Shown here: positions 1 to 11,428 of the stretch, one piece after another
Position numbering within the stretch: the stretch's first letter is position 1
Layout: every line of letters starts with the position of its first letter
DNA from: Medicago truncatula
Taxonomy: Eukaryota > Streptophyta > Magnoliopsida > Fabales > Fabaceae
Length of the DNA stretch: 64,000 nt
Assembly (NCBI RefSeq): GCF_003473485.1
Contig: NC_053044.1
Coordinates: 9,870,501 to 9,934,500, forward strand
Reading direction: 5' to 3'
Notes under the pieces: generated by a model
The model's input: the letters and a program-made list of their open reading frames with translations, nothing else
What the model was told of the DNA's origin: nothing
Databases searched by the model: none
Translations under genes and position numbers: made by a program

Positions 1-510
1 CCCCCGACACACGGCAGCAACACAATGGATAAAGGAACTCTGATATCCTCCGATCAGGTGGTGTAAGTAGAAGTAGGACATGCAACCGAGAACTCGAAAC
101 GAGAGTTTGTTAAAGTCAAGCACATTATTGAAATCTGAAGATAAATTTTGTCCAGATGAGAAAGGATGCCAGAGTTGAGTTTTACCTTTGAAATCAGGAC
201 CGATTCTGATCAACCAAGGGTTGAGAGATGGTTGGTGTTGTGGTGGTTTGATGAGAAAGATGGTGTGTGTGATGAGGCGGCTGGTAATATATTTGCTTTT
301 TATAATATTACGAATATTGAATGGGTCAAAGTTGGGTTCTGGGAATTGTGGAATGTTCAAGGGTGAAGAGTTTTTGTGTTTGTGGTTAGGGATTGAAGAA
401 GAACGCCATGTTGAACATACAGAACGAAAGCGAAGGAGGCAAAGTACAGTGTCGAGTTTTTGTGAAATTAGTTGAAGAAGTTCTGAAGGAAGGTGAGACC
501 AATCTGCCAT
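1..510 (-). CDS. F-box/DUF295 protein, partial (runs off left edge)
   Basis: Reading the minus strand from an ATG at 510-508 gives 170 codons without a stop to the window edge. The protein begins MADWSHLPSELLQLISQ, an F-box at about residues 3-41, followed by the family motifs LIKPP, NPWLIRIGP and NNVLDFNKLS. It breaks off just after the start of the DUF295 (KIB1-4 beta-propeller) part, at a segment matching residue ~163 of the intact neighbour at 6081-7187. The two are the closest relatives in the window. F-box/DUF295 proteins are known as substrate receptors of SCF (Skp1-Cullin-F-box) ubiquitin ligases; this role is inferred from family only. Whether the missing C-terminal half is intact cannot be seen. 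Confidence 0.85.
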   Translation of the reverse strand, partial: MADWSHLPSELLQLISQKLDTVLCLLRFRSVCSTWRSSSIPNHKHKNSSPLNIPQFPEPNFDPFNIRNIIKSKYITSRLITHTIFLIKPPQHQPSLNPWLIRIGPDFKGKTQLWHPFSSGQNLSSDFNNVLDFNKLSFRVLGCMSYFYLHHLIGGYQSSFIHCVAAVCRG

Positions 511-1433
511 GGATGCTAGGGTTTGTTTGGGCGTGCACAACTTCGCTAGGGTTTGTTTAGGAGATACATTTTGTTTTTTGGGACAAAGATACGTAAATTG
601 TAAATGATCTACTTATGCAAAAAAAAAAAACCTCCTAATTGTTATTGAAAAGTACTTTTGAATCTATGTTTAGAATATTCATCTATCAAAACAATGGTTC
701 TAGACATGGAATCAATGTTTTGATAATCACACAAAGTATCGGGACTTAAAGCTTTCAGATCGTTTAATAGATGGAGAAATCGTCGATTAAACGATACGAT
801 CGACTATTGGATTGCTTAATAGTTTGGGAAATCAACGATTGAACAATACAATTGATTTCACAAGATTATTTGGGCACGAATAGTCTTGTTAAGCGGTACG
901 TGATAATATCGGTAAAACGCTAGAATCCATATATGTGATTATTAGGTTATGTTTGATGCTTAACGAAGGAACTCTAATTCCAACGTTTTTACGTCTTATT
1001 ACTCTTCATTTTTATCTTCGCAATTTAGTTTCCATCGTTTTAAATAAATAACCAATCAAACTATAACTTAGAACGATATCGATTGTTGAATGGCTTAGAA
1101 TATCGCATCAGTCATATGGAGACGATGACAAAAATACTTACTTTTGATACTACATCAGTCCATACAAAAGAATCCTATGCTGGAGTATTATGTATTTAAT
1201 AATATGAAATACACTTACGCCCTATGTGAATCCGGATTTCATAATCTGGAATGCATATATTTGGTTATTTTATCGATTAAATGAACATCTTTAACGTAAA
1301 TTAGAACATAACGAAAGTTTAAATAATATATATATTATTCAAAACATAATGCAACAACTTAATTCAACAACATACAACTAACACGTAATTAAAACAACAT
1401 AAAACACGCGATTAATTAAAACATAGCACATTA
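511..1433. other. Intergenic, no gene seen
   Basis: This is the upstream side of the partial F-box gene. It is AT-rich. A short imperfect inverted pattern of cgattaaacgat-like words lies around 765-850. No open frame, TATA box of note or terminal repeats could be supported. Confidence 0.5.
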
Positions 1434-1862
1434 TCACAGATAATCTAAACTAACTTCTTCCTCTGGTCCCTCCAGTAGTGCCCTGATCTCCTTGTAGTTC
1501 CTGGGCCGGATCAAACTTTTTAGAATTTGTTCAACATACCTAACCAACGAAGCATCCAACTCGATCAGTCCTTTAGTATTGTGCTGACCAAAGACAGAGA
1601 ACGTGGTTATCATGTCGTCATCGTTTGTGAGTTTCATCCGGTTGAGCCGAAGTGATCCGGCTGAGTCGGACAATGGACATCGATATTCAACACCGACCAC
1701 CCTCCTCGTGTCTCTGTAGTTGAGTTGACGGTTGATTTGATCCAGCTGGTCCTTCAGCCCGGAGAGGGTGACATCGTTGCGAATCCTAAACAAATGGGGT
1801 GGTTCTCCACCGTTGTAGTAGACTTCCGCTAGCTTGGTGTTCGAATCAAAGTCAGGGAATTC
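1434..1862 (-). CDS. Orphan exon resembling a legume Mutator-associated N-terminal domain
   Basis: The minus strand is open from about 1870 to a stop at 1434, giving about 140 codons with segments such as AEVYYNGGEPPHLFRIRND, SGLKDQLDQINRQLNYRD and KGLIELDASLVRYVEQI. I recall this conserved block from legume proteins linked to MuDR/MULE transposases or otherwise uncharacterised; I cannot confirm the family here. There is no in-frame ATG. A stop lies just upstream, and an acceptor-like pyrimidine run plus ACACCAG near 1862 suggests an internal exon. No transposase catalytic region or SWIM zinc finger follows downstream, so it is probably a detached fragment of a transposon gene rather than a working gene. 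Confidence 0.35.
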   Translation of the reverse strand, partial: EFPDFDSNTKLAEVYYNGGEPPHLFRIRNDVTLSGLKDQLDQINRQLNYRDTRRVVGVEYRCPLSDSAGSLRLNRMKLTNDDDMITTFSVFGQHNTKGLIELDASLVRYVEQILKSLIRPRNYKEIRALLEGPEEEVSLDYL

Positions 1863-4800
1863 TGGTGTAGTTTACTTGTAATGAAAATAGGGATCCCTAT
1901 TTACAGATTTATCTGCGCGTTATGGACCACATAAATTGTCGGTGCATTGTGAATCACACAAAAGAATCCAATGCTGAAACTTTCCGGATTATAGAATATG
2001 AACCAACCCTCACCCTACAGAAATTGCCAAGTTTCCCATTGTTTCCACCCATTATCGTATTATTCTGGATTATATATTCTGGAAACCATGTACGATCCAG
2101 ATTATATAATCCGAACTGCATCAGTTTCTTCTGCACCACATAGAAAACGTGTTTCAAACGTTTTGGACGGTCGTCAAGTCAAAAAACGTTTTACACGTTT
2201 TTTGACTGCATTAAGTGTAGATACACTCTATGCAACCACTCCCTCCCTATAAATACCCTCCAAACCCTCCACAATTTCTGACACCACCCTCTCCTCCTCT
2301 TCCTCAGTTTCAACCATAGTTTTCCATCGTTGGCCTTTCATAGAAAAATACCTCTTTGGAGTTTTCAGGGATTGTATGAACGGTTAATGGGGATGGAACC
2401 AGCTCCCTCCCCTTCCCTTGTCTTCCCTCCAACAGTGAAGCTACTGTTATGTTATATGGCTTCCCTGTTCTTGGGCTCTTAGGAGATTAGATTTAGTTTC
2501 AGGTTCTTATGTAATAAGCTTAAAAAACTTCAACATTATTGTAATTATTATTCATATATTGATAAAATGATTGAAACCAATGTTAATGTTACTAACTTCC
2601 GTAAGACTACTGCTATATACACTAGCAAGTATCGAATTCTATATTAAACTTTGCTTCTTCTACAAGGTTTCTGGAACAATGACCTGGATAAACTTTTCAA
2701 CGAGGTGCTTAAAAGTTGAAATAATCTCAGTAATTGCTTAGTAGAACAAACAGTTTCCCCACAACAGAAATGAAAAATCATCTTATTGGCCATTCGACAC
2801 ATATTTTCTGTCAAATACCAACATCATTTCTTGTTTTCTTGAAAAACAAATGTATGTACAAGTTGTTCGTAATATATATGAAAAAGACCTCTTTTGGTCT
2901 TTTAAGTTGTGACGGTGTTTTGTCAAACAGTTTGACGGTATTTTTGTCAAACTTAAAGGACAGAGTATTTTGCCTAATATATAGCATTCCCCTGTATCAA
3001 ACAATTACTTAACTATATCTATTTAGCCACCATGTAATAATACTCTTATAGAGTATGAATTTATTTCATAATAAACATCAATACAATCATACCGTCCAAA
3101 TTTATAAAATCTGTAGCAGAAGAGATAAAATGAACAAGATAGACATAGTTCACTATTAAAACTGTGAATTCGTTCCATAATTTACTATGAGAAAGTAAAT
3201 CATAAAACAACTAAGATATATATCACCACCAAAAGACCTATAAACATGTCCATCAAAATCATGAAGAGTGAATGTAAGAACCTGCACTCTCACATGAGTC
3301 AAGCCCATATCACTATCAATGGTTGAAACCATCCTAAAACTTTGCCATCTTTTTGGTCAAATACTATTAGATTTTAACAAGATGTGAAAATAAGAGGCAA
3401 TATATGGTGCAAAATAAGCTGTGAAGAGATTATTCCCAGGTTCAAACCTCTACTAAATGATGAAAGGAACTCTAACATAAATAAAAAAGTTAAACGGACA
3501 ATAAAAATAATGAAGAAAAATAGGCATAACAGACAACAAGATGGGATCCTATCTAAAGATCTCTTAAATATGACCTAGCTTTATGGAACTCTTAGCCTGT
3601 TTTTCTTTAATATCTCTCTGATAAAACATAGTTTCAATTGACAGAACTTAATTAAGAAAATAATGGAAATGGATGAAGATTTTATTGATTCTAGTGGAAA
3701 TTGGTATAAGGAAACCAAGTACAAACAACCAGAGCCTAAGCTCCTCAGTTGAGAGAAAACTATTCTCTCTACTGCCTACCTGTTCTAACAGAATGGTGAT
3801 TGTATGAACTTGCCAAACCTCATGCTCACTATCTTTATTGGAATATTCTAAGAACAAAAGAAAAAGAAAAGTGATGACAGTAATAATAAGAAAATAACAA
3901 CAGCACTAACAAAAGTCAGAAACCATATATACTAATATAGTAAGAAAAGAAAGAAAAGCCGGGTTTGTTTTTCATTACCAAGTAGTGAAGAAAATCAAAA
4001 TATTAGAAATAAAGACTGAGAATCAAAAACCAATTAGAAATTAGAACTATTTTCAATATATCAAACATGAGTAGTAGTATACTGAGAATTGAAACAAAAT
4101 ACAAGTCTTCTTGGAAATATAACAATTTTGCCAGTTTCACCGTCATGCTGTCAGGATATAATAATAAGAGATTAAATTTCCATATCGCCAAGTTTTGTGC
4201 GTAAACCCAATGGTGTGTCTCATATCATCTTTCTTTCCCTCGCCCCTGTATAAAGTGACAAAAGTTTCTGTTAAGAACTAAATGAGAATATCCAAATCTT
4301 AATAAATCATATATATCTAATAGTGAGAATTACACACCAAGTAATACGTATATGATTTATGCACAATGAAGAAAACTTCAAAATAGATGTAATAAAGGAT
4401 GAACTATCAAAACCTAATCAAAGTAAACGACAAACAAAGAGGACAGATAAGTCATAGATAAGTTACTCAGAACTGCACTTTTCACAATGTCCTTTCTAAT
4501 AAGGAAAACAAAAAACAAAAGTTTGCTATCATAGTTACATATATCATGCCCTCGAAAACAAACTATACAGAAACTAGCATTCCAAACATTGATATTATTA
4601 GACAATAGATGGGCTAATTATGTTCCAAAAAATATCTCTCTCAAATGGCATCATAAGGTTTGGTAAATAACAGTTTTAAGATACTCGGTAGAAAGATTGT
4701 AATGAAGAAAGAATCAAAGAACCATAGCTCTTATTATTCTTTTTGGGTCTACGAAGGTTTGCTGCCTCTAAACATCTACATATATAAGAACCTATACATT

Positions 4801-6080
4801 AAACCCCAAAAAGAGTTATTGTTAGACATATAAGTGTATCCGATCAACTAAGTTTCAAATTTACAGCACCATAATTATTCATAATACAAGTGGTCAACAT
4901 CAAATCAAAATAACATAACATAACAAACCAAATTCAACCACTTTTTCCAGCATCTTTTCATCTGAATATGTAATTAAGAATTAGAAATTCATTGCTAAAC
5001 ATGTTGTCTGGAAAAGTAGCAATAAAAGAAGATAATCAAACTCATCAACAATGTTACATCTAGTTTAGAAACGTCAATTAAAATAACTAGCCATGGTGAT
5101 GTACATTTGGTCTAGCTAGATCATGACTTTAAAGATCATTATTGCTCTCAATTCAAAAGATAGAAAGGAACATTTTTAGATGACACTGATACCATTTGGT
5201 CAGTTTCTTAAACTAAAGTGATTTGCTCTAACTGCAAAACAAGTTGAAATATGACAGGGAATGAATTCAACTGACATGCCAAATAATTAGGAGAAACACT
5301 TAAGATCAACTTCAACACATATAATGAAACAAATTTTTTTAAGCTGCCACTATAAAATGCTTCTTTTGCACCTTAGAAACTGCAACAACAATCAAATTAG
5401 ATGAAAAATATAACAAATTAGATGACTAGTTTTTTTATACTAAACCATGCAATATTCAATCATCCAATTTCTTTCTATGTATCTTTATAGATGGATGTAG
5501 TATACCACAAATAAGCTTCATATTTACAAGTGATTCAAAAAGATATAATGACCTATGATGACAATTTGCAAGTGATTCAAAAACTGGTACAGTGATTAAA
5601 TATCAGAGCGAAAGAAGTCAGATGACATAGATAAAATCAAGACATGTGATATAAATGAATTCCTAAGATATGTAAATAAGTTGCTAAAATCTAGTATTTT
5701 GGAAGTGCAAAACACAGTGCAAGGGCAAATAGTTTGAGTTAGTCTATCTCCCATGGTCCACCACAATGCAACTACATGGTCCTCCTTGAGCCTAGTATTT
5801 TGGTTATATTTATATAGAAATAAAATCACACTATTAACTGAAAGTTGGATAAAATGTTTGCTTGATTCATAGAAGGCTAGCATTATGGACTACAACACGG
5901 AGTATCAAACGACAATTTTTTTATCATTACTTAGTCTAAACCATGAAACATGACAAGTAGAGACAAAGTTTTAAAAGAGTCTTAATTCAGGTCTATTTTT
6001 AATCCATCTCTATTAGCATAATGCCACTGTAAAGAAATATTACAAGGGCATCAATAGTAAACCATACCTCTCTTAATACC
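1863..6080. other. Long intergenic region carrying an F-box 3' flank
   Basis: No gene was found in 4.2 kb. The part from about 2730 to 6080 is the downstream flank of the F-box gene at 6081. Blocks at 2760-2850, 3240-3420 and 4800-4920 are recognisably homologous to 8920-9010, 9190-9370 and 9460-9660 downstream of the next F-box gene, and to the region downstream of the gene at 46635. The duplicated unit therefore includes several kilobases of 3' flank. The block at about 3960-4200 is also similar to 63590-63830. Confidence 0.55.
2249..2256 (+). promoter_or_regulatory. Possible TATA box
   Basis: TATAAATA sits between pyrimidine-rich stretches and is followed by a CT-rich leader at 2265-2320, which looks like a plant core promoter. 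No convincing open frame follows on the plus strand, so it may be the promoter of a decayed element. Confidence 0.25.
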
Positions 6081-7187
6081 TTACAAATGCAAATCAGTAA
6101 CCCACGCTGGAGGTGGCCAGAACAACTTGAAATATTCGGGATAATCCGACAAAGGTGAAGCCTGACCTTGATCCAAGTGAAAAACACTCATTTTACATTT
6201 CCTGATATTAAGACCGTGGAAGCTATAAGACGTACTATAGATGACACAATTCCCATTGGCAAAACCCAACTCGGAAGCAGAAGCAGAAAACGAACATCCA
6301 TTCCCCAAGAACAAAACCTTATCTCCTAAATTCGTCAGCTTGACCCACCTTTTCTCTTTCTCATCAAGCCTAAACACATCAATCCATACAGGAACACAAT
6401 AATTTTCATATCTATCCACCAGCAACAACTCAAACTCACTACTCTCGACCAAGAATTTATTTTGCCCACCAAACACCGGCTCAGCGATCAAATGAGTGGT
6501 CAAATCCGGTCCAATCATGACAGTCCGACCAGCTTTGTCTACCACACAAGGCCATCCTTTAAAAACACAAGCATTTCCTCCATGAGAGGTTGGCATGTTG
6601 GGTATCATGGTCCAACTGTCGTCCCCACAACAAAACATCATCGGCTCCAGAGAGAAGTCAGATTTAAGTGTGACGATAACAGGACGATGTTCCCTGTGAC
6701 ACACGGCAGCAACATAAAAGCTAAAGAAACTTGCATCTCCTCCAATCAGGAGGTGCATGTAGGACATGCAACCGAGAATTCGAAGCGAGAGTTTGTTAAA
6801 GTCAAGTACATTATTGAAATCTGATGATAAAAGTTGGTTTGATGAGAAAGGATGCCAGAGTTGAGGTTTACCGTATACATCAGGACCGATTCTGATCAGC
6901 CAAGGGTTGAGAGATGGTTGTTGTTGTGGTGGTTTGATGAGAAAGAAGGTGTGTTTGATGAGGTGGCTGGTAGTATATTTGCTGTTTAGAATATTGAAGA
7001 ATGGGTTGGATTGTGAGAACGGTGGAAGGTTTAAGGGTAAAGGGTTTTTGTGTTTGAGGTTAGGGATTGAAGAAGAACGCCATGTTGAACATACAGAACG
7101 AAAGTGAAGGAGACAAAGTTCATTATCAAGTTTTTGTGAAATTAGTTGAAGAAGTTCTGAAGGAAGGTGAGACCAATCTGCAGCCAT
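6081..7187 (-). CDS. F-box/DUF295 (KIB1-4 beta-propeller) protein, SKIP23-like
   Basis: This is an intact single-exon frame of 368 residues. The F-box spans about residues 4-42 (MAADWSHLPSELLQLISQ onwards), and the DUF295 propeller covers roughly 95-360. Family landmarks are NPWLIRIGP (94-102), NNVLDFNKLS (125-134), ACVFKG (206-211), GRTVMIGPD (220-228), GCSFSASASEL (297-307), VFHLDQGQ (335-342) and the terminal LFWPPPAWV. The start is the only ATG just ahead of the conserved ADWS motif. Such proteins bind Skp1 through the F-box and recruit substrates to SCF ubiquitin ligases; no substrate can be named. It is closest to the partial copy at 1-510 and diverges from the other paralogues across the propeller. 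GT-rich donor-like words follow shortly after the stop. Confidence 0.93.
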   Translation of the reverse strand: MAADWSHLPSELLQLISQKLDNELCLLHFRSVCSTWRSSSIPNLKHKNPLPLNLPPFSQSNPFFNILNSKYTTSHLIKHTFFLIKPPQQQPSLNPWLIRIGPDVYGKPQLWHPFSSNQLLSSDFNNVLDFNKLSLRILGCMSYMHLLIGGDASFFSFYVAAVCHREHRPVIVTLKSDFSLEPMMFCCGDDSWTMIPNMPTSHGGNACVFKGWPCVVDKAGRTVMIGPDLTTHLIAEPVFGGQNKFLVESSEFELLLVDRYENYCVPVWIDVFRLDEKEKRWVKLTNLGDKVLFLGNGCSFSASASELGFANGNCVIYSTSYSFHGLNIRKCKMSVFHLDQGQASPLSDYPEYFKLFWPPPAWVTDLHL

Positions 7188-7525
7188 GGATGGATGTTAG
7201 GGTTTGTTTGCATCTAACCATTTACACACGGCTCAAAGCAACAAGGATCAGCAATTCATTAATCTTCTGGCTCTGTTGGGAAGGCTATGTTTGGTAAAGA
7301 CCGTGGATGAATGATATGCTAAATTATAACTTATCACAAATGATAATAGCTTAAACCGATGGCTGATAAGTTAGTTGAAATGTTTGGTAAAATTAAGTGT
7401 TTAACTAATTTATAAATGTAAAATGATATTGAAAAGGTATTCTTGATTCACGATTCAACGGTCGTCTTTCTTAAAAAAAAGATTAAACGGTTAAAATTTG
7501 AAAAATTAATAAGGTCTATGATGGA
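7188..7525. other. Upstream flank of F-box gene, repeat-like
   Basis: The words GTTTGGTAAA and AACTTATCA around 7289-7400 are mirrored by TTATAAGCTTAT-rich sequence and TTTGTTTGATAA at about 8480-8610. An older terminal-inverted-repeat element of about 1.3 kb may therefore enclose the hAT-like MITE at 7526-8111. Its ends could not be fixed. No TATA box was recognised for the F-box gene. Confidence 0.3.
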
Positions 7526-8111
7526 TGGGGTTGGGAATAGGCTAGGCCGGCCTACAGAGGCCTACGGCCTGGTCTGTTTTGGCCTGGCATGGCCTGGACT
7601 GTTTAGTAGATAGGCCTAGGCTTAGGCTTTTTAGAAAGCCTGTTTAGTTAAATAGGCCAAGCTTAGGCTTCAAAAAAAGACTGTTAAGCCTAATAGGCCG
7701 GCCTATTAATACTTATTTATTAATTTTTTTTATATATTAAAATAATTGCATATATTAAAAATTTAAACATCTTTTTCTCTATCTATTAGTCCCTTAATAG
7801 GCTTTGTTGTTATAGGCTTTTATGTCGGCTTTAATCTAGTTGAAATTTACTTGTAGTGAAATAGGCTTTTAAGTAGGCTTTAAGACAAGTTTAACCTATT
7901 TAAGTAGGCCAAATGAACTATTTGATGGCCTTAATGTGAAGTAGGCTTGTAAGTAGGCTTTCAGGTCAGTCCAGGCTTTTAAATAGGCCAGGCCAGGCCT
8001 AGAAAAACGACCTATGATAGGCCATAGGCCAGGCTCAGGCTTGTGATTTATTTCGCAGGCCAGGCTCAGGCCTATCAAAGCCTGGCCTGGCCTGGCCTAT
8101 TCCCAACCCTA
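7526..8111. mobile_element. hAT-like MITE, GGCCTA-rich, with 8-bp target duplication
   Basis: The element is bounded by inverted ends TGGGGTTGGGAATAGGC (left) and TAGGGTTGGGAATAGGC (right, reverse complement). These continue as imperfect repeats of AGGCCTGG and TAGGCTTT units through the body. The 8-bp word ATGATGGA abuts both ends (7518-7525 and 8112-8119), as expected for hAT transposition. It is 586 bp long and has no transposase frame, so it is non-autonomous. The open frame of about 60 codons on the minus strand inside it is a by-product of the repeated units. Confidence 0.8.
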
Positions 8112-10231
8112 ATGATGGACCTCCTACAATGTTGGTCCACCTTACATATTTGAGGTTAATCTTAATAACCAGGAATTTATTTATTTGGCCAATAGAGGGA
8201 CCAAAACATGAGTTTTATTAATTATGAAACTAAAATTAAAATTGAAAATTAATCAGAGGACTAAATGACCTATTAAACCTTATAAACGTGACCAGTTTAA
8301 TATGTTTTAATACTTTATAAATAAAAAAAATTAAAAAATATGGACATATCTTTTATTATCAGCCCTTAAATCTGAACTTTAATTAAACGTAACATAGTTT
8401 TTTTTTTTAAATGTAGATATTATTTTAAAGGTAAAAATGAATTTTAGTTAAAGTGATAAGGGTAAAAATGAGACAAAGGATGATAAGTTAAAAGTTATAA
8501 GCTCAAATGCAAACACTACTTGAAATAGCATTTAAAAAATAAGTTATAAGCTTATGAAATAAGCTATAAGCTCGTTGTAAAAAGATCGTTATCAAACAAA
8601 GTTTTTTTTACCAGACCAAATAATAAGCTATGCGGTATCCACCATAAACTATAAACTATTTCTTTGACCAACTGAGCTAAACTTATCGGTTACCGGGATG
8701 AAATGTGTTAACTAATTATGAAATGTGTTATAGGTGTTGGTGCCGACTTATACAAGAGAACTTTCAATTTCAATCTTTGTAGTTCGATTTAGTTGACAAC
8801 GTTCAACAGCCACCTCCACACTTGGTCGATAACACAAGTAAATGATCTTGTCCTCAACATCAAATTTATATTTTCATCAATCCAACAAGAAAATTGCACT
8901 ACATAAACAATTTCCTCAAAATAGACATAAAAAATAATCTTATTGGGCATTTACGACGTGTTTTCCTTCAAACACCAACATCATTTCTTATTTTCTTGAA
9001 AAAAGAATGCATGTATTCCTACATTTCATATTCAAGTCTTTCTGCATTTCCTCGTCAAACAGTTACTCGATCTCAAATTATATCCATATAACCACAATGT
9101 ACGAATAGTTACCTTTTCTCATAATAAACTCATTCCATAATACAAGTTAAAATTAATAAAATCTGTAGCTGAAGAGATAAGACCAGCAAGATAAAACCAT
9201 GAACAGTAAAAGAACCTGCACTCTCATATCAGTCCAGCTTTACAAGCAACAATAGTTGAAAACATCCTTAAACTTTGCCACTCTTGTAAAATATTTTTAG
9301 ATTTTGACAAAGATATAAATAAGAGGCAATATGTGGTGGAAAATAAGATGTGAGGAGATTATTACCATATATTATCCCATATTCATTCACACAGTTTTAA
9401 GTCATTTGATAGAATTGAAGAACTTGTAATATCACAAGCCAAGATCAACCTTAAGTAAACTTAATTGATACATAAGTGTAACTGATGAACTGAGTTTGAA
9501 CTTCACAGCACCATAACAATGCAGGTGGTCAACAACAAAATAACATAACAAAGATCAACCTTAGGTAAACTAAGTTGAGATATATGTTCAACTAACCAAT
9601 TAAGTTTCAACTTTACAACATCGTAATAATGCAAGAGGTCAACATCAAATCAAAATAACATAGCATAACAAACCCTGAATAACCAACAACTTTCTTACAT
9701 AAGAGAGTTTAAAAATCTATAAGAACGCTTATCCAGCAATCCAAATGCAACCTCATTTTCCAGCATCTTTTGATATGAATATGCAATTAGGAGTTTGTTG
9801 GTAAACATATAGTCTGCAAAAGTAACAATGAAAGAAGATAATCAAACCCAACAACATTGTTACATCTAGTTTAGAAAGTTCATAATAATAAGTAATAACA
9901 ACAACAACAACAACAACACCAACTTGTCATGGTTATGTACTACAGATATTCATATATTTATACATTTTATCACATAAGCTACCCCTAAAAACAAAATTCA
10001 TCAAATACATTCAGATTTCTGAAAAAACTAGCTGCAGTTATAAAAAAATGAATCGAGTTCCTGAAAAATCAGAAGTGTAGATACTTATAGTCAATGTAAC
10101 ATCTCAAATTCTTCTAAGTAATAGTCAAAAGGTTTATCCAATCTAACAACATAAACTAAGCACAATAATGCACTATCAATCACTATCAAATTGGAAACTT
10201 TTCAATAGAAGATAACATACTCTGTAAGAGT
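8112..10231. other. Intergenic, 3' flank of the F-box gene at 10232
   Basis: No gene was seen. From about 8870 to 10231 the sequence is homologous to 2730-6080, the flank of the neighbouring F-box gene, and around 9400-9660 to 45920-46140. A short (CAA)n microsatellite lies at about 9896-9918. The conserved block TCACTATCAAATTGGAAAC just before 10200 recurs upstream of each paralogue's stop. Confidence 0.5.
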
Positions 10232-11428
10232 TCAGATTTTGAGGATCCACTCCGGTGGCAAGAACAAGTTGAGATATTTTGACCCGCGTGAAAGCCGATC
10301 TTGATCTAAGTGAAAAACACGCTTCCCTCGTACCATATTGTTATTATGGAGGACAGATTCGTCAATGAAGATTGCACAATTTCCTTTTTGAATACATAGA
10401 TCTGAAGCAGAAGCAGAAAACGAACATCCACGCCCAATGAAAAAAACCCTATCCCCGAAATTCCTCAACTTCACCCACTTCTTCTCCTTCTCATCAAAAT
10501 CCATCAACCTCACCCACTTCTTCTTCTTCTCATCAAGCTCAAAAAAATCAATACTAAAATAATTAGATGACTCCTCAATACCTAATAACAACAACCTACC
10601 CTCACTCTCCACTAGCATTTTATTCCACCCAGGACTATCATGACCCAAAGGTTGAGCTGCTAGCTCGACACTTGAGTCCGGCCCAATTGTAACAGTCTGG
10701 CCGGACTGGTGGACCGCATACAACTGCCCTTTAAAGACGCAGGTGTCTCCGTAGAGAGATGACATTTTGGGGATCGGTTTCCAATGTTCATCGCGGTCAC
10801 GGAAAAGCAGCGGCCGATAGGAACAATAACCCAATGAGCCGAGTATGAGAGGGTCCTTCCCATGGCACGTGACAGCAAGGACCGTTTTAGGAAGCATGTA
10901 GATACCATGTCGATTTCGGGATGTGAAGTTGACTTTGTCGAGGATGAAATCGGTTCCTAAGTGAAGAACGGAGAGTTTGTTGAAGTCAAACACACGAGGA
11001 TGAGCAAGTGTTTCTTCTTGTTGTGGTCGGGGATATTTGATGAGTGGGTGAAAGAGTTTGGTTTTGCCATGTGAGTTTTGAGTAAATCTAATCAACCAAG
11101 GACGACGAGGAATTAGGGTTTGTTTTTCCTCTAGTTGTGATGGTGGTGGTTTGACGAGGAAGATACTGCGTTTGGAAAGGTAGCAGAATAGAGAGTCGGT
11201 GTTGTTGATGGAATCAATGATCTCGTTGTCGTTGTATTTGATGGAATTATCTTCACATTTGAGGAGTGGGAATTTGAAGGGTAAGATGTTATGGTGATTT
11301 GGGATGGAGGAAGAACGCCAATTGGAACAAATGGATCGAAATCGAATGAGATCGATTTCGGTGTCAATTCGTTGCGATATCAGAGTGAGTAGATCCTTTG
11401 GGAGTTGAGACCAGTCTGCCTCCGCCAT
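10232..11428 (-). CDS. F-box/DUF295 protein with internal 14-residue duplication
   Basis: This intact frame has 398 residues. The F-box is at about 5-43 (ADWSQLPKDLLTLISQ). The propeller landmarks are RPWLIRF (109-115), VFDFNKLS (146-153), GKDPLILGSL (190-199), GQTVTIGPDSS (243-253), GCSFSASASDLC (334-345), VFHLDQ (371-376) and the C-terminal LPPEWILKI. The segment FELDEKKKKWVRLMD (296-310) is repeated immediately as FDEKEKKWVKLRN (311-323). The same duplication occurs in the copies at 17558 and 39199 but not in the other paralogues, so these three form a subgroup. The predicted role is SCF ubiquitin-ligase substrate receptor, by family. A donor-like GTATGTTATC (minus strand, 10220-10211) lies 12 nt after the stop, consistent with a 3'-UTR intron. 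Confidence 0.93.
   Translation of the reverse strand: MAEADWSQLPKDLLTLISQRIDTEIDLIRFRSICSNWRSSSIPNHHNILPFKFPLLKCEDNSIKYNDNEIIDSINNTDSLFCYLSKRSIFLVKPPPSQLEEKQTLIPRRPWLIRFTQNSHGKTKLFHPLIKYPRPQQEETLAHPRVFDFNKLSVLHLGTDFILDKVNFTSRNRHGIYMLPKTVLAVTCHGKDPLILGSLGYCSYRPLLFRDRDEHWKPIPKMSSLYGDTCVFKGQLYAVHQSGQTVTIGPDSSVELAAQPLGHDSPGWNKMLVESEGRLLLLGIEESSNYFSIDFFELDEKKKKWVRLMDFDEKEKKWVKLRNFGDRVFFIGRGCSFSASASDLCIQKGNCAIFIDESVLHNNNMVRGKRVFHLDQDRLSRGSKYLNLFLPPEWILKI

Noticed and set aside
6462-6824. 120-codon plus-strand open frame
   Set aside because: It lies antisense to the F-box gene at 6081-7187. Similar antisense frames recur over every paralogue (for example at 7067, 14405 and 23336) and have no recognisable domain.
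7896-8078. 60-codon minus-strand frame
   Set aside because: It is made of the repeated AGGCCTGG words of the MITE.
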